64,000 bases of DNA. Source: Permianibacter fluminis (GTDB taxonomy: Bacteria; Pseudomonadota; Gammaproteobacteria; Enterobacterales; Permianibacteraceae). The translations under genes and the position numbers were made by a program. The stretch is from positions 1,922,001 through 1,986,000 of the forward strand of contig NZ_JABMEG010000001.1 in assembly GCF_013179735.1 (NCBI RefSeq), read 5' to 3'. The notes beneath the pieces are model-generated. The model searched no databases. It saw nothing but the letters and a program-made list of their open reading frames with translations, and was not told the DNA's origin. Of this stretch, positions 19,502-28,978 are shown piece after piece; the first letter of the stretch is position 1; each line of letters opens with the position of its first letter.

Positions 19502-20062
19502 ATGTCTATGCAGCTCGATGCCAATGGTTGGTTAGTGGGGGCGCGCCGATCGCCGTCGCCGCATTGTGACGAGCGGGCCGCGCCCGCCGACATTTCCCTG
19601 CTGGTTATCCACGGCATCAGTTTGCCGCCGGGCCAGTTCGGTGGTCCGTATATCGAGCAACTGTTTCATGGCCAGCTGGATCCGCAAGCGCATCCTTATT
19701 TCGCCTCGATTCACGGCTTGCGGGTGTCGAGTCATTTCCTGATTCGCCGCGACGGTGAAATCGTCCAGTTTGTCAGTTGCCTGCAACGGGCCTGGCACGC
19801 CGGGGTCTCGCAGTTTGCCGGCCGTGACCGCTGCAATGATTTTTCCATCGGCATCGAGCTGGAGGGCGCCGACGATACGCCGTATGCGGCAGCGCAATAT
19901 CCGGCGCTGGTGGCGTTGACCCGGGCGATTCAGCAACGCTGGCCGGCCATCGGCAACGCGTGCATTGCTGGTCATGAGGACATTGCCCCGGGCCGCAAAA
20001 CCGATCCCGGTCCGGCGTTCGACTGGCTGCGTTATCGCGCCATGCTGGCAAGTGCCGGCTGA
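19502..20062 (+). CDS. ampD: AmpD, 1,6-anhydro-N-acetylmuramyl-L-alanine amidase
   Basis: This cytoplasmic zinc amidase trims anhydro-muropeptides during cell-wall recycling and so keeps AmpR-controlled beta-lactamase off. The 186 residues align with E. coli AmpD and keep the zinc ligands at matching positions: H37 (LLVIHGIS), H158 (GHEDIAPGRK) and D168 (KTDPGPAFDW). No signal peptide, as expected for AmpD in contrast to AmiD. Followed by ampE after about 120 bp. Confidence 0.96.
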   Translation: MSMQLDANGWLVGARRSPSPHCDERAAPADISLLVIHGISLPPGQFGGPYIEQLFHGQLDPQAHPYFASIHGLRVSSHFLIRRDGEIVQFVSCLQRAWHAGVSQFAGRDRCNDFSIGIELEGADDTPYAAAQYPALVALTRAIQQRWPAIGNACIAGHEDIAPGRKTDPGPAFDWLRYRAMLASAG

Positions 20063-20183
20063 CGGTCCGCGCCCGCTTGCCGACCCGATATCTCGCCAAT
20101 GACGGCCCGATGACCGGAGCCGTCAAATTTCTGTGCGATAATTGCCGCAGCTGTATCGACTCAATCTTGTTCAGGGACGTGTC

Positions 20184-21038
20184 ATGACCTTGTTGGCCAT
20201 CGTGTTGGTGCTGGTGCTGGAATGGTATTTCCGGTTGCCGCCCAGCTATCGCAACTTCCGCTGGTTTGTCCGCTTCCGCCGTTTCATGCAACGCCAGTTT
20301 CCGGCCCAATTCGAAGGTTTTGGCGGTCTGCTGTTCATGACCGGCACGGTGCCGCTGTTGCTGGCGCTGATTCTGGCGTTCACGGGCGGCTGGATTGGTC
20401 AGCTGCTTTATCTGGCGGTCGGTACCAGCGTGCTCTGGTATTGCCTTGGGCCACAGGATTTGCGGGCGTTGCTGGCGCCGTATTTCTCCGCGCTGGAACG
20501 CAATGACAGCCAGAGTGCCTGGGAGCATGCCCGTGAGCGGGTCGATGCCGACGCGGTCGACGAGTTGCCGCAGTTGGGCCGGCAGGTGTCGCGGTTCATC
20601 TTCACCGAAATCAACAGCCGTTTCATCGCGCTGCTGTTCTGGTTTGCCGTGCTCGGACCGGCGGCATGTCTGTTCTATCGGCTGTGTACGCTGTACGCCG
20701 AATTGCTGAAAAACGAACCGGGTCATCCGCATCAGCGACTGATCCGATCGCTGCGTCATGTGCTGGATTGGGTGCCGGCCCGAATCACCGCGCTGTCATA
20801 TGCGCTGGTCGGCGATTTTGTCCGTGGCTATAGCGTATTGCATCCGTTCTGGCGCGAGGCCGATGCCAGCTCGGAACGCATTCTGCTCGACAGCGGTTTG
20901 GCGTCACTTGCCATCGGCCCGGACCTGCCGATGGATGCGCTGGAAGAAAACGTTCAGGCATTGGCGCTGGCCGAGCGGGCGCTGCTGCTGGTGCTGGTAT
21001 TGATCGCACTGTTCTCGCTGTTTGGGGTGCTGATTTGA
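20184..21038 (+). CDS. ampE: AmpE-like inner-membrane protein
   Basis: The 284-residue membrane protein follows ampD as in Enterobacteria and Pseudomonas. I chose the start at 20184 (MTLLAIVLVLVLEWYFRLP), preceded by CAGGGA, over an upstream in-frame codon at 20142. Signatures include the N-terminal hydrophobic helix, RNFRWFVRFRR, the stretch LFWFAVLGPAACLFYRL and a closing hydrophobic helix (LLLVLVLIALFSLFGVLI). AmpE is proposed to sense or relay in the beta-lactamase induction pathway; its biochemical role is unsettled. Confidence 0.9.
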   Translation: MTLLAIVLVLVLEWYFRLPPSYRNFRWFVRFRRFMQRQFPAQFEGFGGLLFMTGTVPLLLALILAFTGGWIGQLLYLAVGTSVLWYCLGPQDLRALLAPYFSALERNDSQSAWEHARERVDADAVDELPQLGRQVSRFIFTEINSRFIALLFWFAVLGPAACLFYRLCTLYAELLKNEPGHPHQRLIRSLRHVLDWVPARITALSYALVGDFVRGYSVLHPFWREADASSERILLDSGLASLAIGPDLPMDALEENVQALALAERALLLVLVLIALFSLFGVLI

Positions 21039-21105
21039 CCCGGCGGCTTTGTCGTCGATACCAGTGTCATCAGGACTTTCGGCATCGACTTGTCGCGGAG
21101 CTGCA

Positions 21106-21143
21106 GCAAAACAAAAGCCGGGATTTCCCGGCTTTTGTTTTGC
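21106..21143. terminator. Bidirectional terminator between ampE and the convergent regulator gene
   Basis: An 18-bp perfect stem with a TT loop, with A-rich and T-rich outer parts, placed between two convergent genes. Confidence 0.92.
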
Positions 21144-21162
21144 GCGCGAGCAGGGGGCGGAC

Positions 21163-23331
21163 TCAGCCTGCCGGCGGTAGCACCAACATCAAATCGGCTT
21201 CACTGCGCAGCACTTCGGAATACAGCACCTCACCGGTCGGGGTAATGGACAAGCCGGATTTGTAAGTCAGCCGCGGCAAGGGTCGTAGCCAGCGGTCACG
21301 CCGAGTGCGCAGCGAATAGTGCTGCAATTGGGTGCCGCCATCGGCGCGATCTTTGACGTAGGCAATGCCGTCGTTATAGAGCTGCCAGCTGTTGCAGAAC
21401 GCCAACTCCACCTCGGGCAAAACCAGACTGCGACTGCGATCGTCGCGATTCAGCAACCACAATCCGGGCTCGGAAGGATGGGAGAAATACAGATTGCCGT
21501 CGGCCGCTTCCCGGGCAATGTAACCGCCATCCCGGGTGAGCTGCGTTTCTTCACCGGTGCCGAGCTGGTGCTGCCAGATCTGCCAATCACCGGTGCGGAA
21601 CGAGGCGAAATACAAACGCGTGCCGTCACGCGACCAATTGGCAAAGCGATCTTCCGCCGGGTCACTGGTGATGCGCTTCGGATTGCCGCCGCTGGCATCG
21701 AGCAGGTAGATATCGGTGTTGCCTGCCGGTGGCGCATCAAGCGCCAGCTGGCTGCTGTCTGGTGACCACGCCGGACCGTTGGTAAACGGGCCATTGAAAT
21801 GACTCAGTTGCAGCAGTTCGCTGCCATCCGGTTTGGCCAACCAGATCTCCGTGGTGCCGGAGCGGTCTGAGACAAAGGCCAGGCGCTCGCCGTTTGGTGC
21901 CAGCACCGGCTGCCAATCCCAACGGGTATCAAAGGTCAGTGCCCGCGCCGGCGTTTCCGGTTGATTGACCGGTGCGGCAAACAGATTGGCCTGACCGCTG
22001 CCTTCTTCATAAATCATGGCGCCGGTTCGGGCGATGGCGGGAAAGTCGGTGCTGCGACCGCTGACCGGTACCCGACTTGGTGCGCCACCGGTCGAGGCGA
22101 TGCGCCAGAGCGCAAACGGTCCGGCGCGGTTGGAGGCGAACACTAAATGCTCGCCATCCGGTTCCCAGGCAATACCGTGGATCTTGACGTTGTCGCCGGT
22201 CAGGCGCTGAAGCGCGCCGCTGCTCAGCTCGAGGACATACACGTCGGCGACCCCGGCGGCGCGCCAACGACTGAACGCGAGTTTGCTGCCGTCGGATGAG
22301 AAGCTGGCATCACCATCTTCCTGATCGGTGGGCTTGGGTGCGGTCAGCATTTGCCGGGCGGCGCTGTCGACATTGACCGCAACGAGGCCGCCACTCTCGT
22401 CGGTGAATACCAGCTCGCGGCCATCCGGCCGCCAGGTCAGGTTGTCCCAGTTGTGCACCGGGCAATCAATCAGTTTGCGGGACGGGCCGCCCTGCGGAGA
22501 CACCAGGCGGATTTCGCAGTGTTCATCGGTAACGGCGAAATAGGCGATGCGGCGACCATCCGGCGACCAAGCGGGTCGTTGCTCATTTGCCGCGGTGGCC
22601 GCCACCGGATGCAAGGTTTCGGAACCCAGGGTGCGGACCTGGATGTCGCCATTTTTGCTTTCCGGCGCCAGCCAGGTAAACGCCACCTGACTGCCATCAG
22701 GTGAAAAGCTGGCGCTGACTTCGCGACCGGGCAGCGTGGTGAATGGGGTGATACGGGCTGATCCGTAATCGGTGGCCGGCTCCGGCATCATGCCGGCGTT
22801 GTTGCTCAGTTGCTGCCAACCAACATAACCCAGCAGGGCCGCAATGGTGCTTGCCATCAGCCATTGCCGGGTCGGACGCACCGGATGCGGTGTGGCCGAG
22901 GTGCGCGAGTCGACCGCGGCGGCGACAGTCTCAGTAGCCTCGGCGGTGGCGACAGCGGGCAATGGCGGCGTCGGTTCGGCTTGCTCGTTCAGGCTCAGTC
23001 GATAGCCGACCTTCGGAATCGTTTCCAACAGCGCCGGACAGTCCAGTTCCTCGCTCAGCACTTTGCGCAGTCGCGACACGGTCCGGTTAAGCGCGTCCTC
23101 GCTGACCACCTCTTTGCCCCATACCGCCTGCATCAAGGCGTCCCGGGTCACCGGTTCACCGTTGGCCCGAACCAGCGCGGCCAGCACTTGCATGACCCGC
23201 GGCTCCAGCTGCCACTCCTGCGTGCCGGTCCGAATCCGGCACAGCGCCGGCTGCAGCTGCCAGCGGCCGAATGCCAGCCCGGCGGCCTCGTTGCTGGCGC
23301 CGCGGGTGGTCATCGGAATCGGTGTGCTCAT
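21163..23331 (-). CDS. Winged-helix transcription regulator with periplasmic TolB-like beta-propeller
   Basis: Start chosen at 23331 (MSTPIPMTTRG), giving 722 residues; an in-frame codon at 23406 would add 25 residues, and the choice is not certain. The N-terminal domain (about residues 20-115) is an OmpR/CadC-type winged helix: LEPRVMQVLAALVRANGEP, VWGKEVVSEDALNRTVSRLRK, IPKVGYRL. A single membrane helix follows (QWLMASTIAALLGYVGWQQL). The rest is a beta-propeller of WD40-like/TolB repeats with recurring motifs such as SFSPDGSQVAF, AWSPDGRRIAYF and FSSDGSKLAFSRW. It would be a one-component membrane regulator whose propeller senses a periplasmic signal. Likely target: the divergent pair starting at 23500. 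Confidence 0.88.
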   Translation of the reverse strand: MSTPIPMTTRGASNEAAGLAFGRWQLQPALCRIRTGTQEWQLEPRVMQVLAALVRANGEPVTRDALMQAVWGKEVVSEDALNRTVSRLRKVLSEELDCPALLETIPKVGYRLSLNEQAEPTPPLPAVATAEATETVAAAVDSRTSATPHPVRPTRQWLMASTIAALLGYVGWQQLSNNAGMMPEPATDYGSARITPFTTLPGREVSASFSPDGSQVAFTWLAPESKNGDIQVRTLGSETLHPVAATAANEQRPAWSPDGRRIAYFAVTDEHCEIRLVSPQGGPSRKLIDCPVHNWDNLTWRPDGRELVFTDESGGLVAVNVDSAARQMLTAPKPTDQEDGDASFSSDGSKLAFSRWRAAGVADVYVLELSSGALQRLTGDNVKIHGIAWEPDGEHLVFASNRAGPFALWRIASTGGAPSRVPVSGRSTDFPAIARTGAMIYEEGSGQANLFAAPVNQPETPARALTFDTRWDWQPVLAPNGERLAFVSDRSGTTEIWLAKPDGSELLQLSHFNGPFTNGPAWSPDSSQLALDAPPAGNTDIYLLDASGGNPKRITSDPAEDRFANWSRDGTRLYFASFRTGDWQIWQHQLGTGEETQLTRDGGYIAREAADGNLYFSHPSEPGLWLLNRDDRSRSLVLPEVELAFCNSWQLYNDGIAYVKDRADGGTQLQHYSLRTRRDRWLRPLPRLTYKSGLSITPTGEVLYSEVLRSEADLMLVLPPAG

Positions 23332-23499
23332 AAACAGTCGGTACTCATCAGGGCAGGCATCGGACAGCCAGGCGGCCGAGCGCCGGTCGGACAGGCGCGT
23401 TGTCAACGTTTCATCAGCTTTTGCTCAGCCGCTTGTCCGGCGGACAGCGCGGCGGCTCGGGATAGTAGCGCCTATCCCGAGCGCCGTGGAGCCGGTCTT

Positions 23500-24504
23500 A
23501 TGTCACAAGTGTTGTCGTGGCGGTTGTCAGCGAAGCCGTCGCTGGCGTGGCCGGTTTTGTTGATTGCGTTGATTGCGCTGGCGCCGAACCGATCGTGGTC
23601 CGGCGTCATGCCGGAAACCCTGGATCCACTGCCAAGCCTGCAGCAACCCGCCGGACTGGCTCGAGACAGTGGCAGTGGTGATCTCTTTATCGGTGACGCC
23701 GCGACCGGACTGATTTGGCGCCGTCGCGCCGGACAATCGCTGAACTTCTTTGCCCGCTTGCCGACCGACGGTCCGGCCCGTCTGGAAGAGCTTGAGCTCG
23801 ACAGCGCGCACGGCTGGCTGTGGGCCATCGCTTCGCAAGCCGAACCGTCAAGCCGGCCGATTGTGCCGGCGCCCGCAGCCGCGCTGTATCGGTTTGATCT
23901 GGCCAGCGGCCGGCTGCAGCAGCGCCATCTGCTGGTCGAGGCCGGCGCTTGGCACCATCTGGGTGATCTCGTTGTTGCCAGCAATGGTGACGTTTATCTC
24001 AGCCACAGTTACGAACGGCCGGCGGTGTATCGGCTAACGGCCGATGACGATCAGCTGGCCGTTTTCTGGCGTGGCGGTCCGCAGGTGCGTGAACCGCATG
24101 GCATCGCGCTCGATGACGCGCATGGCTGGCTCTACCTCGGTCACGAACGCGGCTTGCTGCGCATTCAGCTGAGCACTGGCGTCAGCGAAAACCTGGCGTT
24201 GCCAGCCGGAACCGCGATCAACAGTTGCACCAGCCTGCACTGGTATCACGGCCGATTGCTGGCCCTGACTGCAGGCACCGGTGTGCTGCAGCTGTTGACG
24301 CTGACCACTGACGCCGACACCACGATGCCATCGCGCGTGCTGCGCAGTGACACCATCGCCGTGCTGTCGCGCCAGCAATTTCCACCACGCGGCGGGCTCG
24401 TGCAAGCCGACGAATTCTGGTTTCTCGCGGAGCAGCTCCGCGCTTCCCGCCATGCCGATATCGACGCGCAATCGACGCTGCAAAAGCTGGTGTTGCCGCA
24501 CTGA
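23500..24504 (+). CDS. Exported SMP-30/gluconolactonase-like beta-propeller protein
   Basis: The start at 23500 gives 334 residues; the open frame extends much further upstream but that part is antisense to the regulator gene. An N-terminal hydrophobic segment (about residues 14-30) looks like a signal peptide or anchor. The rest carries beta-propeller-type repeats (QQPAGLARDSGSGDLFIGD, LGDLVVASNGDVYLSHS, REPHGIALDDAHGWLYLGH), as in SMP-30 and NHL-type proteins. No catalytic assignment is possible. It lies 42 bp upstream of the DUF5916 gene and probably shares its transcript. Confidence 0.65.
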   Translation: MSQVLSWRLSAKPSLAWPVLLIALIALAPNRSWSGVMPETLDPLPSLQQPAGLARDSGSGDLFIGDAATGLIWRRRAGQSLNFFARLPTDGPARLEELELDSAHGWLWAIASQAEPSSRPIVPAPAAALYRFDLASGRLQQRHLLVEAGAWHHLGDLVVASNGDVYLSHSYERPAVYRLTADDDQLAVFWRGGPQVREPHGIALDDAHGWLYLGHERGLLRIQLSTGVSENLALPAGTAINSCTSLHWYHGRLLALTAGTGVLQLLTLTTDADTTMPSRVLRSDTIAVLSRQQFPPRGGLVQADEFWFLAEQLRASRHADIDAQSTLQKLVLPH

Positions 24505-24545
24505 TTTCAGCCACAACAACCCATCTCTACTGCAAGGAGTAAGAA

Positions 24546-26726
24546 GTGAAACGGACCCTGATCACCGGTCTTTGGATACTGTCTCTGTTGGCACTGGTCT
24601 GGCTGGCGCCGGCCGCCTACGCGACCATCGACAGCCAGTCTGGTAAATCACTGCAAGCCATCAAAGTCGGCGCGGCACCGCAGCTCGATGGCGTGCTGGA
24701 CGACGCGGTCTGGCAACAGGCAAGCGCGATTAGCGATTTCAAGCAGTACGAGCCGATTGCGCTCGCTGACGCCAGCGAGCGCACCGAAATCCGGGTGCTC
24801 TACGACGACGAAAATCTTTATATCGGTGCCCAGCTCTACGACAGTGAACCGACCGAAGTGACCCGCAATTTTTTGTCGCGGCAGAAACGGGTGCGCGGAG
24901 ATGATCGTTTGGTGGTGGTACTGGATACCTTTCTCGATAAACGCAACGGCTACTTCTTCGAGGTCAACCCAAACGGCATTCGCGCCGATGGCCTGATCGA
25001 AAACAACACCACCTTGCTGGAGGATTGGGAAGGCTTCTGGTTTGCCGAAAGCCGCCTGAACGATCAAGGCTGGGCCGTCGAGGTCAAGATCCCTTTCCGG
25101 GCGCTTTCGTTCCGGCCGGACGGCGATACCTGGGGGCTGAATTTCTATCGCGCGATCGCCCGCAAGAATGAATTGCTGATGTGGAGCAATCCCGGACAGG
25201 TCGAAGCGCCGCTGGCACCGACCTGGGCCGGTCAGCTGCGCGGACTGCAAGGCATGCAGCAAGGGCTTGGCTTGCAAGTGGTGCCGTCACTGGTGTTGAA
25301 AAAACAGCGCGACTTCGCTGCGGCCGAAACTGGCGCGCGTGAGGACAGTTCGGACTTTGAGCCGGCGCTTGATGTGCTGTACAAAATCGATGACTCCGTC
25401 ACCGCCGCGCTGACCTTGAACACCGATTTTTCCGCCACCGATGTTGACGACCGCATCGTCAACCTGAGTCGGTTCTCACCGTTCCTGCCGGAAAAGCGCC
25501 TGTTCTTCCTGCAAGACGCCGGCATTTTCGAATTTGGTGATCTGAGTGAAAATGCCCGGCCGTTCTTTTCCCGCACCATCGGTCTGGATGCGGACGGTCA
25601 GCCAGTCGATCTGCAGGGCGGGCTGAAGTTGACCGGTCGCAGTGGCGACTGGAATTACGGTTTTCTCGGGGTTCGGCAAGACGAAACTGACGCGATTGAA
25701 CAGCAGGATGTGTTTGTCGCCCGGTTCGTTCGGAATGTGCTTGAGCAAGCCAGTGTCGGGGTGATTGCCACCAGCGGCAATCCGCGTGGCGGCCCCGACA
25801 ACCGCTTGATAGGTACCGATTTTCGCTACCGCACGGCCGCGACTTTTACCGGCAAACCGCTGGAAGCCAATCTGTGGTGGCAGCGCAGCGACACCGAAGG
25901 GCTTGCTGGCGATGATGGCGCTTTCGGCGGCATGCTGCGGCAACCGGATGACCGGCATTTCGTCGAGGCGTTCTACAAGGAAGTGCAGCAGAATTTCGAT
26001 CCGGCCCTGGGTTTTGTCAACCGGGCCGGTATCCGCGACGCCCGCCTGTTCTACCGGTTTCGGACCCGGCCGGAAAACAGCCGCTGGCTGGCGAACAATT
26101 ATTGGCTGTATTTGAATCGGGTGACCGGGGTCGACAATGCTGTACAAACTGAGATCGCCGAATTTTCGCCATGGTCACCGTGGGATTTCAATTATTACGA
26201 GCCGTTCCTGTCGTTCAATCGGGAAGTGGTCAGCGAAGCGTTTACGCTGGCTGACCGGTTTGCGGTACCGATCGGTGACTACCGTTTTCAGCGGGCAATC
26301 CTGAATGTCGAAACGGCCGAGTCCGGGGCTTGGGTGTTCAATGGACGGATTGGTGTCGGCGAATTTTTTCACGGTGATCAGGACGAGCTGCGTACTGAGC
26401 TGACCTGGAAGCAAAGCCCTCATCTGACCTGGAAAGGGCTCGCCAGCTTTAATCAATTGCGGTTTCCGGAAGGTGATTTCCTGGTGCGTTTGTTTCGCTT
26501 GAAATCGACCGTCGCGTTCAACGACACCTGGTCCTGGGTTACCGTGGCGCAGTTTGATAATGTCAGCGAGCAATTGGGCATCAATACCCGCTTGCAATGG
26601 CTGCCGCAGGCCGGTCAAGAAGTGTTCCTGATGTTCAATCACGGCGCCAGCCGCGATCCCGATCAGCACTTCCGCGCTGAACAAACTGACGCAGTGTTCA
26701 AGGTTTCCTACGCATTCCAGTTTTGA
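24546..26726 (+). CDS. DUF5916 protein with CBM9-like N-terminal domain
   Basis: Starts with GTG after an AAGGAG ribosome site at 24534-24539. The 726-residue protein has a signal peptide (cleavage probably after AAYA), then a family-9 carbohydrate-binding-like domain (about residues 35-235: PQLDGVLDDAVWQQA, TEIRVLYDDENLYIGAQLYD) and a long beta-rich C-terminus (DUF5916, about 250-726) ending in ..FKVSYAFQF, a hydrophobic strand with terminal Phe typical of outer-membrane barrels. Function unknown; a surface role in polymer handling is only an inference. Probably co-transcribed with the propeller gene upstream. Confidence 0.82.
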   Translation: MKRTLITGLWILSLLALVWLAPAAYATIDSQSGKSLQAIKVGAAPQLDGVLDDAVWQQASAISDFKQYEPIALADASERTEIRVLYDDENLYIGAQLYDSEPTEVTRNFLSRQKRVRGDDRLVVVLDTFLDKRNGYFFEVNPNGIRADGLIENNTTLLEDWEGFWFAESRLNDQGWAVEVKIPFRALSFRPDGDTWGLNFYRAIARKNELLMWSNPGQVEAPLAPTWAGQLRGLQGMQQGLGLQVVPSLVLKKQRDFAAAETGAREDSSDFEPALDVLYKIDDSVTAALTLNTDFSATDVDDRIVNLSRFSPFLPEKRLFFLQDAGIFEFGDLSENARPFFSRTIGLDADGQPVDLQGGLKLTGRSGDWNYGFLGVRQDETDAIEQQDVFVARFVRNVLEQASVGVIATSGNPRGGPDNRLIGTDFRYRTAATFTGKPLEANLWWQRSDTEGLAGDDGAFGGMLRQPDDRHFVEAFYKEVQQNFDPALGFVNRAGIRDARLFYRFRTRPENSRWLANNYWLYLNRVTGVDNAVQTEIAEFSPWSPWDFNYYEPFLSFNREVVSEAFTLADRFAVPIGDYRFQRAILNVETAESGAWVFNGRIGVGEFFHGDQDELRTELTWKQSPHLTWKGLASFNQLRFPEGDFLVRLFRLKSTVAFNDTWSWVTVAQFDNVSEQLGINTRLQWLPQAGQEVFLMFNHGASRDPDQHFRAEQTDAVFKVSYAFQF

Positions 26727-26813
26727 TGCCTGTGCTGGCGTGCGCGGATTGCACGAGCGGTTGTGCGGGTTGAAGGGTGTGAGTAGCGTTAGCAGCGATA
26801 GCGACGATGCCGG

Positions 26814-27782
26814 TCAGCTGACCGGCATCGGATCGAACGAGCTGCCGCGCGATGCCGGCATGATCGGTTGCATTCGATTGAGAAAATAGCGGGCCAGTTG
26901 CGTCTCATCGAACGACGGCAGATTCATTTGCAGGACAGCTTTGAAATAGTCGCGGGCGCGATCAGGCTTGCCGACACCCTGCCAATACCAGCCACGGTAG
27001 AACAGCGCTTCGCACAATTGCTCGCGGAAGCGGTCGCTGTCCTTGCTTTGCAGCGCGGTCAAATAGGCGGTCAAGTCGGTTTCGTCAGTCAGTGCAAACC
27101 AGCCTGCGGCGAGCGCCGGCCATTGGTTGCGCTCAGCTTTTGGTGGCGGTGGCAAGGCGTTGCGACTGGCGTCGCCCAGCAGCGGTTGCAGCAGCGACAG
27201 CATGAGGTAGGCGTAATGCCGGTCGCTCGCTTCAGCGGTGGTTTTGATCACGTCGCGAAAAATCCGGTCAGCGTCAGGGTACGCGCCGAGTTGGATCAGA
27301 CCGACCGCAACGCTGCGATCATGATCGGCATGATCATCGCCCTGCAGTGATTGCAGCAACAGCCGTTTGCCGGCGTCGAGCTCGCCAATCTGGAGCAGCG
27401 CGGCGCCCAGATCGGCTTTGTGATGGCTGGAGTTTGGCTCCAGCCGCAGCGCCTGATCGTAATAAAACGCTGCCATCACCGGCATGCCGAGACGGCCATA
27501 GGTTTTGCCCAGCGTATCGAAGGCTTCGGCGATATCCGCTTGCCGCTTGCTGCTTTCCGGTTGGTCGTACAGCGCGCCGACTTGCTGCAGATAATTCAGC
27601 AACCGGTACTGCAACAGTTTGGCTTCGCGCGGTTCGGGGAAATGCTGCTGCGCGGCCAGATCCAGCAGCGCCGTTTCGCTGGCTGAAACCGGGGGCGGCG
27701 CCAGCAAGGCAATCAGCGGAATCAGCGGAATCAACAGAAAAACAAAAACAGCTGCCAGCGTGGCAGAACGACGACGAGACAT
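26814..27782 (-). CDS. TPR-repeat protein with N-terminal membrane segment
   Basis: The start at 27782 is preceded by a strong AGGAG site seven bases upstream; an in-frame codon at 27809 has none. The 322-residue protein begins MSRRRSATLAAVFVFLLIPL, a membrane anchor or signal sequence, then helical repeats of TPR type (FDTLGKTYGRLGMPVMAAFYYDQALRLEP and following, about residues 80-210; another near 265-295 with GWYWQGVGKPDRARDYFKAVL). TPR proteins act as scaffolds; no partner can be named. It starts 42 bp after the small membrane protein gene and may belong to its transcript. Confidence 0.7.
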   Translation of the reverse strand: MSRRRSATLAAVFVFLLIPLIPLIALLAPPPVSASETALLDLAAQQHFPEPREAKLLQYRLLNYLQQVGALYDQPESSKRQADIAEAFDTLGKTYGRLGMPVMAAFYYDQALRLEPNSSHHKADLGAALLQIGELDAGKRLLLQSLQGDDHADHDRSVAVGLIQLGAYPDADRIFRDVIKTTAEASDRHYAYLMLSLLQPLLGDASRNALPPPPKAERNQWPALAAGWFALTDETDLTAYLTALQSKDSDRFREQLCEALFYRGWYWQGVGKPDRARDYFKAVLQMNLPSFDETQLARYFLNRMQPIMPASRGSSFDPMPVS

Positions 27783-27824
27783 GACAACTCCTGCAGGCTC
27801 GGTCGTCATTCTGCCGGAGCGGCA

Positions 27825-28265
27825 TCAGCCCGACAAACTGAAACCCAGTGCGGCCACGGCGCCGGCGTTCAGGCCGAGAATCAGGCCGGCCAACGCGCGC
27901 TCGCCACGGTTCTGGTCGCGCAGCAACCACAAGGCGGCGATCACCGTTTGCAAGCTCAGCCAGCCGTGCAAGGCCGAGGTCCAATCGACCAGGGCGATGC
28001 CGGCGATGGCGTTGGCAACGGCCAGTACCATGGCAGCGCGGCCGCTACGTTCGCAGATCGGCACCAGAGCCAGATACAGCGTGGCGATGCCGAGGCTGAA
28101 CGCGGCATAGACCGGGCCCGCGTCGCCGAAGCCGAACGTCGGCAACAACATCAGCAGAACAGCGCCAGCCATGCCGAGTACCGGGGCGAAAATTGCCCAT
28201 GGTCCGGCCGCGACCGGTAATGACAGGGCAGGGGACGGGCGGGCTTGCAGCGGGAACGTGCTCAT
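27825..28265 (-). CDS. Small membrane protein (about four transmembrane segments), unknown function
   Basis: The start at 28265 has a GGAGG site seven bases upstream; the in-frame ATG at 28277 overlaps the ribosome site. The 146 residues form about four hydrophobic segments (WAIFAPVLGMAGAVLLMLLP, YAAFSLGIATLYLALVPI, AAMVLAVANAIAGIALV, ALAGLILGLNAGAVAALGF). I do not recognise a family. A palindrome just upstream of the ribosome site matches one upstream of tetR, so it is probably regulated by that repressor. Confidence 0.65.
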   Translation of the reverse strand: MSTFPLQARPSPALSLPVAAGPWAIFAPVLGMAGAVLLMLLPTFGFGDAGPVYAAFSLGIATLYLALVPICERSGRAAMVLAVANAIAGIALVDWTSALHGWLSLQTVIAALWLLRDQNRGERALAGLILGLNAGAVAALGFSLSG

Positions 28266-28279
28266 GATGACCTCCATAT

Positions 28280-28297
28280 ACTTACTAATAAGTAAGT
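28280..28297. promoter_or_regulatory. Putative TetR operator upstream of the small membrane protein gene
   Basis: Perfect inverted repeat ACTTACT-AATA-AGTAAGT, five bases from the GGAGG site of the gene at 28265. Its core ACTTAC-N4-AAGTAA recurs at 28985-29000. Confidence 0.75.
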
Positions 28298-28315
28298 GTC
28301 TTCCGTAAATAAAAA

Positions 28316-28894
28316 TCAGTGCAGGCTCGCCAGGCCATGCTGCAGTTCGGCAATGACCGTTTCCAGCTGGGGCAGACCGGTCAGCCGCTGCAACTGCAGG
28401 GCACCACCCAACGCCGCCAGTACCAGCGTGGCGCGCTCTTCGGCCCGGCCTTCAAAGTGGAACTGACCGGCATCGCGGCCGCGGGCCAGCATCTGGACCA
28501 GCGCGTTCAGCACTTCCTTGATCAGCAGCCGAACCTGGATTTGCATGCTGTGCGGGATGCTGTCGGCCTCAATGGCCGCAACGCCCACCGCGCAGACGGC
28601 GCAGTTTTCGCTGGCATGGCGGCGGTAGTAGTTGAACAGGAAATCGAGCTGCTGATCCCAAGGGGTTTGCTCGGCGGCAAACCGGATCTGCGCTTCCTTG
28701 AGCCGGTCCCGGATGCGCTCGATCAACGCGACCCCGAGCTCTTCCTTGCCCTGGAAGTGGTAATGGATGGCAGCGGGTTTGATGCCGAGCGGACCGGCAA
28801 TGTCGGCGTAGGAGAAGCCACGAAAGCCGCGCTCATGCAGCAGCTTCTCCGCCAGCTCCAGCACTTCGGTTCGGGTATCGCGACGGGCGCTCAT
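28316..28894 (-). CDS. TetR/AcrR family transcriptional repressor
   Basis: Start at 28894 (MSARRDTRTEVLELAEKLL), preceded by AGGA at proper spacing; the open frame runs 34 codons further upstream over the probable promoter. The 192-residue protein has the TetR helix-turn-helix at about residues 25-55 (GFSYADIAGPLGIKPAAIHYHFQGKEEL). The C-terminal ligand domain has a short cysteine cluster (CAVCAVG). Two matching palindromes, one upstream of this gene and one upstream of the next gene, point to autoregulation and control of the membrane protein. Ligand unknown. Confidence 0.9.
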   Translation of the reverse strand: MSARRDTRTEVLELAEKLLHERGFRGFSYADIAGPLGIKPAAIHYHFQGKEELGVALIERIRDRLKEAQIRFAAEQTPWDQQLDFLFNYYRRHASENCAVCAVGVAAIEADSIPHSMQIQVRLLIKEVLNALVQMLARGRDAGQFHFEGRAEERATLVLAALGGALQLQRLTGLPQLETVIAELQHGLASLH

Positions 28895-28978
28895 GGACAG
28901 TCCTGATTGGGGTGAGGCAGCGAGCCACATCATGGCAGTTAGCCCTCGGTGTTCGAGGATGTGGCGATGGTAATCCTG

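Noticed and set aside
21163-23331. TolB or dipeptidyl peptidase assignment for the propeller protein
   Set aside because: The N-terminal winged helix and single membrane helix show a regulator; there is no peptidase catalytic domain.
22810-23499. Upstream extension of the SMP-30-like open frame
   Set aside because: The extension is antisense to the regulator and has no signal peptide; the ATG at 23500 is followed by a plausible one.
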